Shown: positions 10,795 through 20,984, counted from the stretch's first letter. The stretch: 64,000 nt of DNA from Prorocentrum cordatum (GCA_963575745.1 CAUYUJ010015699.1:206120-270119); one strand, 5' to 3'. A program made the numbers and translations. The notes: generated from the letters alone by a model not told the origin.

Positions 10795-11490
10795 CGCATG
10801 CGTCCCGGACACCTGGGACCCAGTACAGCGCTTCGTGGCCCCATAGGGAGCCCCACCGAAGGTCCCAGTGCTACCGTCCGCATGCGTCCCGCACACCCAG
10901 TACAGCGTTTCGTGGCCCTACAGGGAGCCCCACCGAAGGTCCCAGTGCTACCGTCCGCATACGTCCCGCACACCCAGTATAGCGTTTCGTGACCCTTCTC
11001 CCCCGTCCTCCCTGCGTTTCACCCACCCAGTACAGCGTTTCGTGGCCCCATAGGGAGCTCCACCGAAGGCCCCAGTGCCCCAGTCCGCATGCGTCCCGGA
11101 AACCCAATTTGGCATTTTCGTCCACCCAGTGCAGCGTTTCGTGGCCCCAGGGGGCTCCACCCAAGGCCCCAGACAGAGCCACCGTCCGCATGCGTCCGGG
11201 AAATGTAATTTGGCATTTTCACTCGCGCAGTGCAGCGTTTCGTGCTCCATAGGGGGCTCCACCGAAGCCCCCAGTGGGACCGTCCGCATGCGTCCCGGTA
11301 ACCCAATTTGGCATTTTCACTCACTCAGTAGAGCGTTTCGTGGCCCCATAGGGAGCTCCACCGAAGCCCTCAGTGGGACCGTCCGCATGTGTCCCGGAAA
11401 CCCAATTCGGCACACCACCCACACAGTACAGCGTTCCCCCCCGCCCAGTGCAGCGCTTCGTGGCCCAATAGGGAGCTTCACCGAAGCAGA
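10795..11490 (+). repeat. Tandem array, about 75-120-bp unit, about 8 copies
   Basis: The landmark CGTTTCGTGGCCCCATAGGG (or a variant) recurs near 10830, 10909, 10984, 11036, 11138, 11236, 11332 and 11454. Each is usually followed by AGCTCCACCGAAGGCCC and CGTCCGCATGCGTCCCG. From the fourth unit on, an extra AACCCAATTTGGCATTTTC segment is inserted. Unit length therefore changed partway along the array. Confidence 0.88.
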
Positions 11491-11712
11491 TATTCACAAT
11501 TACGGTACCCACAACTGCATATGGTTGGGACCTTCGCCAGGATACTTGTTTGCGCCCCTTTTGGCTTCCTTCGTCCCTCATGTGTCTTTCGTTTGCTTCC
11601 TGGCTCTGTGTCTCCCCATCCTGTCCCTCCCCTTCCTTTCTCTTCCTCCAGGGAAACGGAAACAGGTGGTGTAGGGTTTGCAGATCCGCCAGGGTCCAAA
11701 TCGGTCGCAGTG

Positions 11713-11921
11713 ATGAGCACTACAGGCGAGGACCTATTGCATGCCCCTGGTCCGGGCATCCGTGGCGTCCCCATCCTTGGACCTTGTGGTACCATTAGCG
11801 TTCAGGAGTTGACGTCGGAGTACAAGAACATGTTCCACGACACTGGCGGCGCATCTGCTTCGTCCTCGCAGTGGCTCGCCGCGGCTGGCAAGGCTGCCGA
11901 GCTGGCGTGCAACGGTGCTAG
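11713..11921 (+). CDS. Candidate first exon of an unknown host gene
   Basis: An ATG at 11713 opens a frame with balanced composition and a preference for C or G at third positions. It encodes an N-terminus with G-P-G-I-R-G-V-P-I-L-G-P, followed by E-L-T-S-E-Y-K-N-M-F-H-D-T-G-G and a helix-like S-S-Q-W-L-A-A-A-G-K-A-A-E-L. After about position 11914 the sequence becomes less coding-like and a GTGCTAGG donor-like site occurs, so the exon probably ends there. I do not recognise the protein. The exons at 12.3, 13.8 and 14.1 kb on the same strand could belong to the same gene, but phases were not resolved. Confidence 0.4.
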
Positions 11922-12261
11922 GAAAGAAACAGCAACACCACAACCCAGGACGACGGACCCTCAGATTTCAGCGTCGCGCAAAAACACCAGAAAGAACGCA
12001 CGACTCGCGTTTTCCTGTTCTTTTCGGTCCCAGGCGGCCCAAGGACCCTCACAGATCGAGACGGGAAGCGTAACGATAGAGTTCGAGAGCTCCGACCACG
12101 ACTGTTTCGCAATGCTATGTTCCTGTTCCCAAGGAGAGGATTCTCGGGGTGGGTGGGAAGAGCAGGTACTGTCTGTCAACACACACAGCCACACCGAGGA
12201 TGTTGTGTGCCTTTACAAGGGCAGCCTCCCCCGCCCCCTTCTTACTCAATAATGTGTGCAC

Positions 12262-12487
12262 AGCTTGTCTGCCAGCTCCTTGCGAGTGATCGCTCCGCAC
12301 GCTCCGCCAGCCCACATCGTATTATCGCCGGCACGTGCTTGCGTGCTCGCGGGAGCTGCGCAAGTGGTGGGTGGCGGTCGTGTCCCTGACCCGTGGCGTG
12401 AACATCGCCCTGGGAGGAGAAGCAGCGGCCTGGCAATTCCGGAGCGACGCTCGACGGATCGCGCCCCCAGAGCAGCTACGTCAGTGC
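12262..12487 (+). CDS. Possible internal exon (weak)
   Basis: Preceded by an acceptor-like tract ending GTGTGCACAG at 12261. One frame encodes S-R-E-L-R-K-W-W-V-A-V-V-S-L-T-R-G-V-N-I-A, then A-W-Q-F-R-S-D-A-R-R-I, which reads like protein. A second frame is also fully open here, so frame choice is uncertain. Confidence 0.28.
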
Positions 12488-12499
12488 AGGTCTCGACCT

Positions 12500-13310
12500 G
12501 AGCAGTGCTTTGGCAATCTCGTGGACCGCTTTCGTCCTGAGTTCGTTTTGCAGCAGTGGCAGAACGAAGACAGCACGAGAGCAGACGAAAAGCAACACGG
12601 ACACGAAAACGCCGCTTAGGTCGCGCCCTGCGTCTGCGCATCTTGCCACCGTGCCCGAGTCGTGGGCCAGAGGCGTGCTGGATGCCCCGCTGGAGTTTCT
12701 AGGGATGCCTCTCCGGGGCTCCTTGCGGGCCTCTGCGGGACATCCGGGGGCCTCTCTGGGGCTCGTTTGGAGCCCCAGGGCTCGAGCTAAAAAATGTCTT
12801 GGCGATTTCGTGGACCGCTTTCGTTTTGCTTTCGTTTCGCAGCGCAGACAGAACGAAAACATAACGAAAGAAAACGTTAACAAACCAAACATGAAAAAAC
12901 ACTGTTTCGCTCGAGTCCTGTGGAGTCCATCTGGAGATTCTTCGGGCCGCGGGGCTTCATGGGGGCATCCTGGAGGCCTCTCTGGGATTCTCCTGGGGGG
13001 CCTCTTGGACCGTCTTGGGGGGTGCTTGGGCCGTCTTGGGGCTCTCTTAGGCTTTCTTGTGGCTCTGTGGGATGCCTCTGGGACCGTCTTTGAGCAATAT
13101 CTGGCCGTCTTTGGCTGGAAAGCCGAGAACGTCACAATCTTTCAGACATGGTTCGGCAATCAATGATTGGTGTATCGTGGGGCCCTCTTGGGCCGTCTTC
13201 GGGGCCTCTTGGGCCGTCTTCGGGGCCTCTGTGGCCGTCTGGAGCCCATCTTCGGCAGTCTTGGAGCGCTTTTGGGTCGTTTCTTGGCCTTTCGAGCTCC
13301 TTTGGAGCAC
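12500..13310. repeat. Degenerate internal repeats (GGGCCGTCTTCGGGG type)
   Basis: Two related blocks share TCGTGGACCGCTTTCG and AGAACGAAnACA: 12518-12560 and 12803-12860. The 12960-13310 part is a degenerate minisatellite of GGGCCGTCTTGGGG / GGCCTCTTGG words, similar in character to 33740-33880. No supported gene. Confidence 0.65.
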
Positions 13311-13425
13311 TGCTGGGTTTGTCGTGGGGGTTCAGAATCCCGCTCCAGTTCCGGCATTTCTGATCCGACCTTGACTGACGACGATGCGATTTGATTGCAG
13401 ACAGACAGATGGTGGAGGGAAGGCG

Positions 13426-13466
13426 TGGGGTGTGTGTGTGTGTGTGTGTGTATGTGTGTGTGTGTT
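13426..13466. repeat. (GT)n dinucleotide repeat
   Basis: About 19 GT dinucleotides with a single TA interruption. Confidence 0.95.
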
Positions 13467-13780
13467 TCGCAACAGCCTCCCAGGTACAGGCCTTGCATAC
13501 AGTCCCGCAGATTGTCTGCGGCGCCCCCAGGCGAGGACACTGGCCACCGGAAGGATCGCAGTGACCATGATCATCGCAGTTCTCACTGCATGCGATCCTG
13601 ATGTAAGGCTCTCGGATTGCCCGTGCACTCTGCCCGTGCACTCTGCTTTGGGCTGCGGATGGCAGTCGTTCGACAAATGTCTCCCCCTATCTTCCGCTTT
13701 CCCCTCTATCCTTCTTCGTCCCGCCCTGCCGAGCTGCTGCCCCGTGACAGACCGCCCGCCGTGCGGGCCTGAACGCCAAG

Positions 13781-14033
13781 GTTTGACCTGGGCTGGGGCT
13801 CGATGACGTTCTCGCTCAGCACGGAGCCTCCGTTCGACGGCGTGTTCGCCGTGGCAGAGGCGTCCCAGAAGGGCAGCCAGCGGCCGCAGGCGTTCGTCCA
13901 GCCGGTGGCGAACGGGACCGCGTCGATGGAGAGTCTGTTCGACTCCGTGGACAGCGTCTACAAGAGCCTCAACACGCCGAGCCTTAGGTCGGGCGTGTCC
14001 CCCTACGGGAGGAATCTGTTTCCAGAGCAGTAG
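13781..14033 (+). CDS. Candidate exon of an unknown host gene
   Basis: Open frame with good codon character. It starts after a CGCCAAG acceptor-like site with F-D-L-G-W-G-S-M-T-F-S-L-S-T-E, then F-A-V-A-E-A-S-Q-K-G-S-Q-R-P, then M-E-S-L-F-D-S-V-D-S-V-Y-K-S-L. It either stops at TAG 14031-14033 or splices earlier. A CTTAG|GTCGGG donor at about 13996 is in a phase that joins cleanly to the acceptor at 14120. A long minus-strand frame overlaps it but has poorer composition. Function unknown. Confidence 0.45.
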
Positions 14034-14120
14034 AACATCGTCTGGTGGGTGCGATGTTTGGTGCTTCTTTGACCGTGCTGGATTGTTGGTTGGCTGATCT
14101 GTGATTGATTTCTCTTCCAG

Positions 14121-14275
14121 CATTCCGCCTGCAGGAGGACATGCCCGACCTAAGCCGAGCCCTGACCTGCTGTTCCTGAGCCCCATGGTCGGGAATTGCA
14201 TGTCCGTGCGGCTGCTGGGGCGCTCCCGCCGGGGGGCGGCGGGTGCCGGGCCCCCGCAGATCACCCCGAAGCTGG
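14121..14275 (+). CDS. Candidate downstream exon of the 13.8-kb gene
   Basis: Begins after the strongest acceptor-like tract in this region, a pyrimidine-rich stretch ending TTTCTCTTCCAG at 14120. In the phase set by the donor near 13996 it reads I-P-P-A-G-G-H-A-R-P-K-P-S-P-D-L-L-F-L-S and continues to P-P-Q-I-T-P-K-L, with a GTGCGC donor-like site just after. In another phase it would be an 18-codon terminal exon ending TGA at 14177-14179. Evidence is only splice context plus composition. Confidence 0.38.
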
Positions 14276-14924
14276 TGCGCTCGGTGCGATCGAAACGGGC
14301 ACGGAGAGCACGGGGACGAAGATTGTCAGCAGGGAGCGAAGATTCTCAGCAGCTCTCAGCCACGACGACGACGACGAAGACGGATGACGTCGAGGTTCCT
14401 TGTGGTCTTGCAGCCCCGGGACGCCTTATAGTGGCTGCGCATCGCTGGCAGCGTCACGTGGGTGTCTGGATCGTTCCGAACGGCCGCCGGAGGCCTGAGT
14501 TCTGACCTGGACACCATCAGGCGTCGAAGAGGTCAGGGGCAACGCTAGGATGTTACATCGAAACTTAGAGCATATACATTATCAGTGGCGGGCTGTGTTT
14601 CAATCCCACGGCGTGGTGTTCCTGGGAAAACGACGAACATATATGCATTGGTTCCCGTATACACCAGGATTTTCTTGCGCAAGTTTCAGTGCAGGGTCAG
14701 AGAAAGCGTCGGTGTATTGGGTTCGGTTCAGGTCAGTGGGGTAGAGCGGGGGGGCGTCCCCCGGTACACAGCACTAAACCAGGTCCCACTGAACCCAGTC
14801 CTGCCAACGCCCGAGGGTATCGGTGACATGCCGCCGGTGGGAGCCCGTCAGCGGGATACTCCTTCGCTTTTGTTCCGAATCCCCATGGCTGCGTGTCCTC
14901 TACACTGCTCGTGCTCCCCAATTG

Positions 14925-15045
14925 CTGCTCATGCTCCACAGAGCGCGTTGTCGGTGCCGCCGCGGCTGTGGCCCGTGCGAGACGGCAAGGCGCCTGCCCA
15001 GCAGCGGCCGCTGTCCGTTCTGGACAGCATCTGCTGTCGGGCATC
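14925..15045 (+). repeat. Dispersed family 11, copy 1
   Basis: Shares GTCGGTGCCGCCGCGGC, GGCGCCTGCCCAGCAGCGG, CCGCTGT and an inverted TGTCC...GGACA block with the reverse complement of 58935-59055. Conservation is about 75-80% by eye. Weak protein similarity between the two suggests a shared transposon fragment, but I assign no gene. Confidence 0.65.
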
Positions 15046-15189
15046 GTTGAAGGGAAGAAGAGGCACCCCGACCCCCGTTTGGCGTTTACTAAACGGCCCT
15101 GGGCGTTTACTAGACAGCCCTGCCCTGTTCAATTTCTTCCTTGGGTGCGTTTACTAAACGGCTCCGCATATCGGAATGCTCATGATAAC

Positions 15190-15385
15190 CGGCGGCGAGC
15201 CTGGGGGAAGTGAGAAGGGGCGGACCCTCCCAGGAGGCTCTGAAGGCCTCGGGCCTTCTGAGAAGTTTCCTAAGCCTTCCCCGAAGACGCAGAACTCTTT
15301 TCGGAAGGCACGAGGGCTTCTATTGGGCTCCGCCGCCTTCTGAGAAGGCCTGCTCCCTCTCACTCCCCCCCCACGGGCGCGCCGC
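15190..15385 (+). repeat. Foldback family 3, copy 1
   Basis: Left end GGGGGAAGTGAGAAGGGGCG; right end GGCCTGCTCCCTCTCACTCC. These are mutually inverted. The interior has GGGCCTTCTGAGAAG and CCTTCCCCGAAGAC. Other copies are at 17048-17270, 59385-59515 and 63705-63897. Confidence 0.8.
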
Positions 15386-15599
15386 TGATTATCGTGAGGG
15401 TGGTTGTCTGCACGCTGATCGTACCTCTTTGTTGCTCCACGTGCCCGCTTCGGGCTTCGCCGAGGTGTGGCTGCCGGTGAACCCGTTGATACCGCCGCCG
15501 TGGCAGCTCGAGCCGGACTTCTCGGCCTGGCACAGGAGGTGGCACGAGCGGCGAGCATGTCCGCACAGTCAAGACGCTGAAACAAGGACAGTTTTCGTG

Positions 15600-15662
15600 A
15601 GAGGAGGAGGAGGAGGAGGAGGAGGAGGAGGAGGAGGAGAAGGAGGAGGAGGAGGAGAGGCT
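15600..15662. repeat. (GGA)n microsatellite
   Basis: About 20 GGA triplets with one GAA variant. Confidence 0.95.
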
Positions 15663-16071
15663 CGCTGTTTCTGAAATCATTCCGTGGTTGTCTGTTCTCT
15701 ATCCCTCCTCGTGCATCCAGGCAGGCGCTGCTGGTGCCAACAAAGGGGTTTCGTTCCTTATCCAGCCTTCCTTATTGCAGCAGCCCGACCGTATCGCGCC
15801 CTCGCGGTCTGGATTCGGGCGCGATCCCGGGCCCAGCACGCGAGGCCGAGGATACGGATACGTCATTCGCTCACGAAGGTGGGTCGACGCTCAGCGGGAG
15901 GACCAGGAGGCGGCGCGAGCGAGGTGTCTGGGTGAGGGGTCAGAAGAGGGCCAGTTGCGACAACGGCAGTGAGATCGCGGGGGGCTCCCACGTCACCACG
16001 GCCAGACGCAGCCTCGGAAAATTAAATTGGTGCGTTTGGACCCTGGGGACCGATTTTGAGGTGTCGTTGTT

Positions 16072-16220
16072 CAGGAGGGGAAAAGCACACAGACACGATT
16101 AGTCGGCGATTCCTAGGAACATCCGCGAGACTATTGGAAGTGGGGGGCAAGGCGAAAACCCGGAAAATATAGGGAATCCTGGGATGTGTGTCCATTTATT
16201 TGTGTGTCCAGGGGCCCCTT
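16072..16220 (+). repeat. Dispersed family 1, copy 4
   Basis: Begins CAGGAGGGGAAAAGCACACA. Carries TTAGTCGGCGATTCCTAGGA, GGGGCAAGGCGAAAACCCGG and AAAATATAGGGAATCCTGGG, and ends TTTGTGTGTCCAGGGGCCCC. Confidence 0.88.
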
Positions 16221-16559
16221 TAGTTGTCTCAACTCACCCTCCGAAGGGGTGAATCCCGATCGTGCCAGAGGGGATCCGGGTTCGGGTGTTGTCGGGGGCG
16301 GCCCTGACCCGAGGTGGTGGTCTTCTCTTCCCCCGGGAGGCACAGAGGTGACCTCCAGAGCAGCCTTGTTCGCGGAGCCCAGAAGGCCCCCCAGGGGGGT
16401 CAGAGAGGCGCGGGAAGTTGGGGGGCACCCTGGGCCAGGGTCACCCCCGACAACCTCCGAGAAGAGCCAGAACCGCCTGTGTGTTTCATGCGGTCAAGCT
16501 CAGTGGGTCTCTTTTGGGGGAAGCTCATCTTGACGTACAGGATACGCTTCTCTGCGTTT

Positions 16560-16700
16560 CCGTAGAGGCTACTACGGGCAGTTGAAGGCAACTACAGGCA
16601 GTCAAAGGCCGCTAGAGGCCATTGACGGCCGCCAAAAGGCAACTGAAGGCCACTAAAGGCCGCTGACACACTGAAGGCCGCCTACGGGCTACTACACTGA
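16560..16700 (+). repeat. Degenerate 13-16-bp minisatellite
   Basis: Variants of GAAGGCCACTAAAGGCCGCT repeated about nine times, too diverged for an exact unit. 16221-16560 holds no supported gene. Confidence 0.65.
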
Positions 16701-16828
16701 TGCGGTCTATGTTAGCATGAGCTTCCTAAAAGACTGGTTCCGTGCAGGTGGAGGGATGCGCAGTGGTGGTTCGCGCAGTGCTCCCTCGCGTCTGCGGCAG
16801 CCGTGATGGAGGAGCAAGGCTCCGAAGG

Positions 16829-16970
16829 TGATGGGCCGATTTTTCCAACATCACGACCATACGGAGGAGAGGGAGGAGGAGGAGGAGGAGGAGGAGGAGG
16901 AGGACCTCCCCATCCTTCTTCCCGTCCTACCTATGGTAGTGGTGGTGGGAATTGGCCCATCAGAGGGGGG
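16829..16970. repeat. Foldback family 15, copy 1 ((GGA)n loop)
   Basis: Left arm TGATGGGCCGATTTTTCCAA...ACCATACGG and right arm TATGGTAGTGGTGGTGGGAA...GGCCCATCA are inverted with respect to one another. They enclose a (GGA)n loop. The same architecture with the same outer word GGCCCATC occurs at 37001-37178. Confidence 0.75.
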
Positions 16971-17047
16971 AGCGCGAAGTTTGCCCTTGCTGACCAACCT
17001 CACCATACCTCGATCCAGACGTCGAATGTCAAGTACGAGTCAAAACC

Positions 17048-17270
17048 CCGTTGTCTTAAGAATCGGCTGCGAGCGAGGGGGGGAAGTGCGAAGGAGGAGG
17101 CCTTCTCTGAAGGCGGCGGGGCTTCTCAGAAGCCCTCGCGCCTTCTGGGAGTTTGTTTGTGACTTCGGGGAAGGCTCAGATAACTTGTTCAGAAGGCCCG
17201 AGGCCTTCCGAACCTGCAGAGAAGGCCAAGTCCTTCTCAATTCATCTCTGGGCGCGCCGCCGTCAGAAGA
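17048..17270 (+). repeat. Foldback family 3, copy 2
   Basis: GAGCGAGGGGGGGAAGTGCG at the left and AGGCCAAGTCCTTCTCAATT near the right, with CTTCTCAGAAGCCC and GGCCTTCTCTGAAGGCGG inside. More rearranged than the other copies. Confidence 0.7.
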
Positions 17271-17859
17271 CATGCTCGCCGTGTGGAGGCCGAACAATAA
17301 ATCGGCTCCTTACTAAATTTGCAGTTGGCACGTATGTTCTTCGAGGCCGTGGGCCTCACCCGGTCCGCCCTTACGTGGCCTGGGTTGTTGTTTGCACGAG
17401 CGTTTTGCAGGACCGAGGGAGACTATCATGGACGCCCGCGTTGTTGTTCAAGTAGTGTATGTTACTCGTTTGCTTTGTTCGTTGCAGCACCTTTGCTCCT
17501 GCCGAACAGCAGCAAGCTGATGGGATCGTTCGACCGATGTGTTCTATGTTGCTGCTATGCTGCTATGTGTTCTTTCCGATCCGAGCTCCGATCACATCCC
17601 CTGTGAGGACAATCCTGGAGGCCTCTGACGGGGCGCAGTAGTTGGTATTGTCTGGTCCGGACGTCCGCCTCGTCAGACAATGTGGCGAACGTCGCGCGGC
17701 GATGTTCCGACATGAGCCGGTCGTGAGTGACTGCGGGGTGCGTCCGACGTGATCCCGGCTTGAGTCCGACGTGGCGCCGAAGCGAATCCGGCGGAACTCC
17801 CACCAGTTGGCCGCGCGAGGCCTCTATAGGATTTCCCTCACAGGATCCCCTCCGGGACG
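17271..17859. other. No supported gene
   Basis: Moderate-complexity sequence without a convincing frame. TTGCTGCTATGCTGCTATGTG at 17548-17568 is a small local repetition. Confidence 0.5.
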
Positions 17860-18076
17860 CCAGGGCTCGTTCCGATTCGATTCGATGTCGATGGCTGCGG
17901 ATTCCGTTTCGATTTGACTTGGGAGTTCGATTTAGGTTTCGATCTCTTCTCGGAGGCATGCTAGCCTGCCGATTTCCGCCGAGTCGCCTTTCCCCGACTC
18001 GGCTGCCGATCTCCGCCGATCCGATTCATGTCGATTGCCCATCCGACTTTCGATTCGATTCTGGGCTCTCCTGGGA
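17860..18076 (+). repeat. Dispersed family 4, copy 2
   Basis: GTTCCGATTCGATTCGATG, GATTTCCGCCGAGTCGCC, CCCCGACTCGGCTGCCGATC and CCGATCCGATTCATG in the same order as copy 1. It ends GATTCTGGGCTCTCCTGG immediately before a coding-like exon, so the copy probably lies in an intron. Confidence 0.82.
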
Positions 18077-18232
18077 GGCTACGTGCTCCTGCACCTGGAG
18101 CACAGCTTCGCGGTCTTCGTCCTCAGGTCGCTGTGGCCGGCGGTCGCGCCCATGGTGCAGGAGACGGTGCAGCACGGCATGGGTGCCCCGCGCGCCGCTG
18201 CCGCCGTGGGCGCCGCCACCGCCGTCGTCCGA
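18077..18232 (+). CDS. Candidate internal exon, hydrophobic segment
   Basis: Follows an acceptor-like CTCTCCTGGGAG and encodes G-Y-V-L-L-H-L-E-H-S-F-A-V-F-V-L-R-S-L-W-P-A-V-A-P-M. It then continues as an amphipathic stretch with V-Q-E-T-V-Q-H-G-M and an Ala-rich end, before a GAG|GTGCGAG donor-like site. Codon third positions are strongly C or G. The first 25 residues could be a membrane helix. I do not recognise it. The flanking exons are not identified. Confidence 0.42.
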
Positions 18233-18289
18233 GGTGCGAGGAGTGAGGCTCGAGAGCGCGCCGTACAGGAAGCGTATCTGAAACGTGGA

Positions 18290-18900
18290 CGAAACACAAA
18301 CGAAACGCAAGTGACACGCACGTGAAGCGCACATCGAACCACACGAGCGTATACGGCACGTGTTCGGCACGTATGCAATAACGTTTGCGAAACCTATTCG
18401 GACTTAAAATGATACGCATACGGAACGTATACACACAACGTGTACGGAACGAACACACAGCACGCACACATATCGTGGACGAAACGTTTTACGACACATG
18501 TACTGAATGTGCATGGTACGTACAGGAAGCGTTTACGGAACGTATACAGCACGTCTAAAAGCACGTATATACAACGTAGATAAACGCACACGAAACGCAT
18601 CCTGAACGTCCATTCAACGTGTATACTACCTATCCGAACTTAACCGAAGCGCGTACACAACGCATGCACGCATGCAACAAGTATGCGAGGCGTATACGCG
18701 CCGCTACGAAACGTATGCGAGACGTACCAGCAATCGCATCAAACACAGCATGCGGCACTGCACGATCGCGACAGTCATACGCAACATATGTACAGACATG
18801 TATATATGCACATATATATATATATGAATCAAACGCATGCAAAGCGCATACAAAACATTTATACACAGTGCGCAACGCGTATCCGACATGTATAAATAAC
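18290..18900. repeat. Degenerate ACGTATACG-type repeat tract
   Basis: About 600 bp in which words such as AACGTATACG, ACGTGTACGGAAC and GAAACGTATGCG recur irregularly every 10-15 bp. Many contain self-complementary CGTATACG or ACGT. It is less GC-rich than its surroundings and has no gene. It is followed (18901-19200) by a second degenerate tract of GGATTCCT / GATTCTTCAAG words. Confidence 0.7.
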
Positions 18901-19222
18901 GATTGTTCTTGACGACCCCTGAGGGCTCTCAGGAACAAATATAATAGGTTCGTACATATCCCAAACATATTCCTGAATATTCCTCTGGATTCCGAGGGAT
19001 TTGTGAACATGCATGAGGTTTCTTGAAGAGTCTTAGGGGTCCCAGCAAGTTTCTGACGAATCCAAATGTTTCTTGAGGATTCCTTAAGATCCCGACGGAT
19101 TCTTCAAGAACTTGGGAATTCCAAAAACGATACCAGACAATTCCTTGATGTTCCTGGTGATTCCCCAAGATGCCTACGGATTCCTACAGATCCCTGGGGG
19201 GTGGTGAGGGCTCTTGCCAAGG

Positions 19223-19420
19223 AACGCCTTGCAAGCTGCCAGGTAGCGCCGTAGAAGCTGCCAAGGAGCGCCGTAGAAGCTGCCATGGATCGCCTTAGAA
19301 GCTACCACGGAGCGCCTGAGAAGCTGCCACGGAGCGCCGTAGAAGCTGCCAAGGAAAGCCCTAGAAGCTGCCAGGGAGCGCCCCAGAAGTTGCCATGGAG
19401 CGCTTCAGAAGCTGCCAAGG
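19223..19420 (+). repeat. 22-bp tandem repeat, 9 copies
   Basis: Consensus AGCGCCGTAGAAGCTGCCAA plus GG, in exact 22-bp register for nine units. Variation is mostly at unit positions 6-9 and 19-21. Confidence 0.93.
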
Positions 19421-19574
19421 AGGTTCTTTATCAACGTTTCTGCAATTTCTGAAGCCTTGAATCTTCAGAGACTACAGCCAGGAAGTGGACCATTTCACCG
19501 GGGAGTGCTCCAACCCCCTCCCACCCACTCCCCTCCCCGCGCAAGGGGTGCGGGGGGTAACAGTCCCCCCCCCG

Positions 19575-19860
19575 CCGCCGTCGTCGTTGCCGTCGTCGTT
19601 GTCGCAGTCGCCGTCGTCGTCGTCATCGTGCTCGTCGTTGTCGTGGTCGTCTTTGTCGTCGTCGTTTTCGTCGTCGCCACCTCTGGCCCGACAAGTCACA
19701 TCCGCCTCGGGCCAGAGCCAGACCCCAAGTTGGTCACGTCCGCCACCGCCGCCGTCGCCGCCGCCACAGTCGCCGCCGCCGCCGCCGTCGACCTCGTCGT
19801 CGCCGCCATCGTCGCCGTCGTGGTTGCCGACGTCTTCGTCGTCGTCGTGGTCGTCGCTTT
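19575..19860. repeat. (CGT)n / (GCC)n trinucleotide tracts
   Basis: Two CGT/GTC-rich runs (19575-19680 and 19738-19862) separated by about 60 bp. They give long artefactual polyvaline, polyserine and polythreonine frames on both strands. Confidence 0.9.
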
Positions 19861-19911
19861 GGGGGGGAGGGGTCCTGGACCCCCCCTGCAATTTTTGGGG
19901 GGATCCGACGT

Positions 19912-20052
19912 AAGCGATGCATCGGCGCCGTCGGCGTGTATAACGTCGGGTTCCACACCGAGCCGCATCGCAGGTGCATCGCCGATGCATCGGCGATGCG
20001 GCGCGATCCTCTGACCCCAACTACCCCGACCCCATCAGGGAGACCTTCTACT
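19912..20052 (+). repeat. Dispersed family 6, copy 2
   Basis: GATGCATCGGCGCCG, GCATCGCCGATGCATCGGCG, GCGATCCTCTGACCCC and CCCCATCAGGGAGACCTTCT reproduce the order at 4365-4585. Confidence 0.65.
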
Positions 20053-20454
20053 TTGAGAATTAGAGCACCTGCAGTGCCGGTAGGCAGTCGCTCGAGATCA
20101 AGACTTGCCCAGTTCACCGGTTTGAAACCTGAAGGGCGCTGAGATCGGCTCATCAGTCAAAGCATTCTGGAGCCACTGCGTCCCTCCTCGGAATCGAACG
20201 CAAGCTTTTCCCCACGACGTGGCGCCGCCCCCGGGCCCCAAATTTCTCCGTGCATGCCGAGCACGGGCGATTGCGCTTTGTCGTTGACCCGCCGGCCGCG
20301 CTGCGCGCGTCCATCAACGACGTTGATTTTTGGTGGGCGAGGCGGTCGGATGAAAAATTGTGTTCGATTTCGATCGCAGTCCTTCGCAGACCTGGCATGC
20401 CACCCGCAGGCGCGCCAGCGCTAGGAGACTGGTTTTTGAATTCGGAAAACGGCA

Positions 20455-20640
20455 TCCCCGATCCCCCATGCTCGATCCCCCGTCCTCGATCCTCGATCTC
20501 TTGTCCTCGATCCTCGATCCCCCATCCTCGATCCCCCATTCTCGATCCTGGATCCTCCATCCTCGATCCCTCATCCTCGATCCTCGATCCCCCATCCTCG
20601 ATACCCCACCCTCGCTCCTTGACCCCCCGTCTCATCGATC
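20455..20640 (+). repeat. CCTCGATCC minisatellite
   Basis: Dense repetition of the 9-14-bp words CCTCGATCC, CCCATCCTCGATCC and CTGGATCC. A second cluster of the same words lies at 20985-21066. Confidence 0.9.
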
Positions 20641-20695
20641 TTCGAGCCTCGATCCTCACTCCGATCCCCCTCCTCGATCCGAAGAAGAAATCGCC

Positions 20696-20856
20696 ATAAT
20701 CATATAACTTTGGGCGTGCCGCGCGGATTTCTTGGATCTGCGCTGGGCCCCCCTGGCTGCGCCTCTTACGCCGCCCCTGGCGCGCTCTGCGCGCCAGGGA
20801 GGGGGGCCCCGCGCGGATCCGAGAAGTCCACGCGGAGCGCCTACAGTTCATGTGTC
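20696..20856 (+). repeat. Foldback family 2, copy 2
   Basis: Left arm TTGGGCGTGCCGCGCGGATT...TTGGATCTGCGCTGGGCCC is inverted in the right arm GGCCCCGCGCGGATCCGAGA...TCCACGCGGAGCGCC. The right end is AGTTCATGTG. Arms are about 50 bp with an internal GCGCGC palindrome. Confidence 0.85.
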
Positions 20857-20984
20857 TGCCGTGTTCCCTTCTTCTGCCGGTTTTCCCCCCGATCCCCTTC
20901 CTGGACCCCACTTTTTTCTCACAGGCGCGAAGCAGCCCCGTGGCACGAAGAGGGGGACGAGGGAGAGAGGGGGGGGGACCATCG

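Noticed and set aside
13332-14264. Minus-strand frame of about 310 codons
   Set aside because: Arg/His-rich, contains a (CA)n-derived stretch, and lies opposite better plus-strand exons with splice sites.
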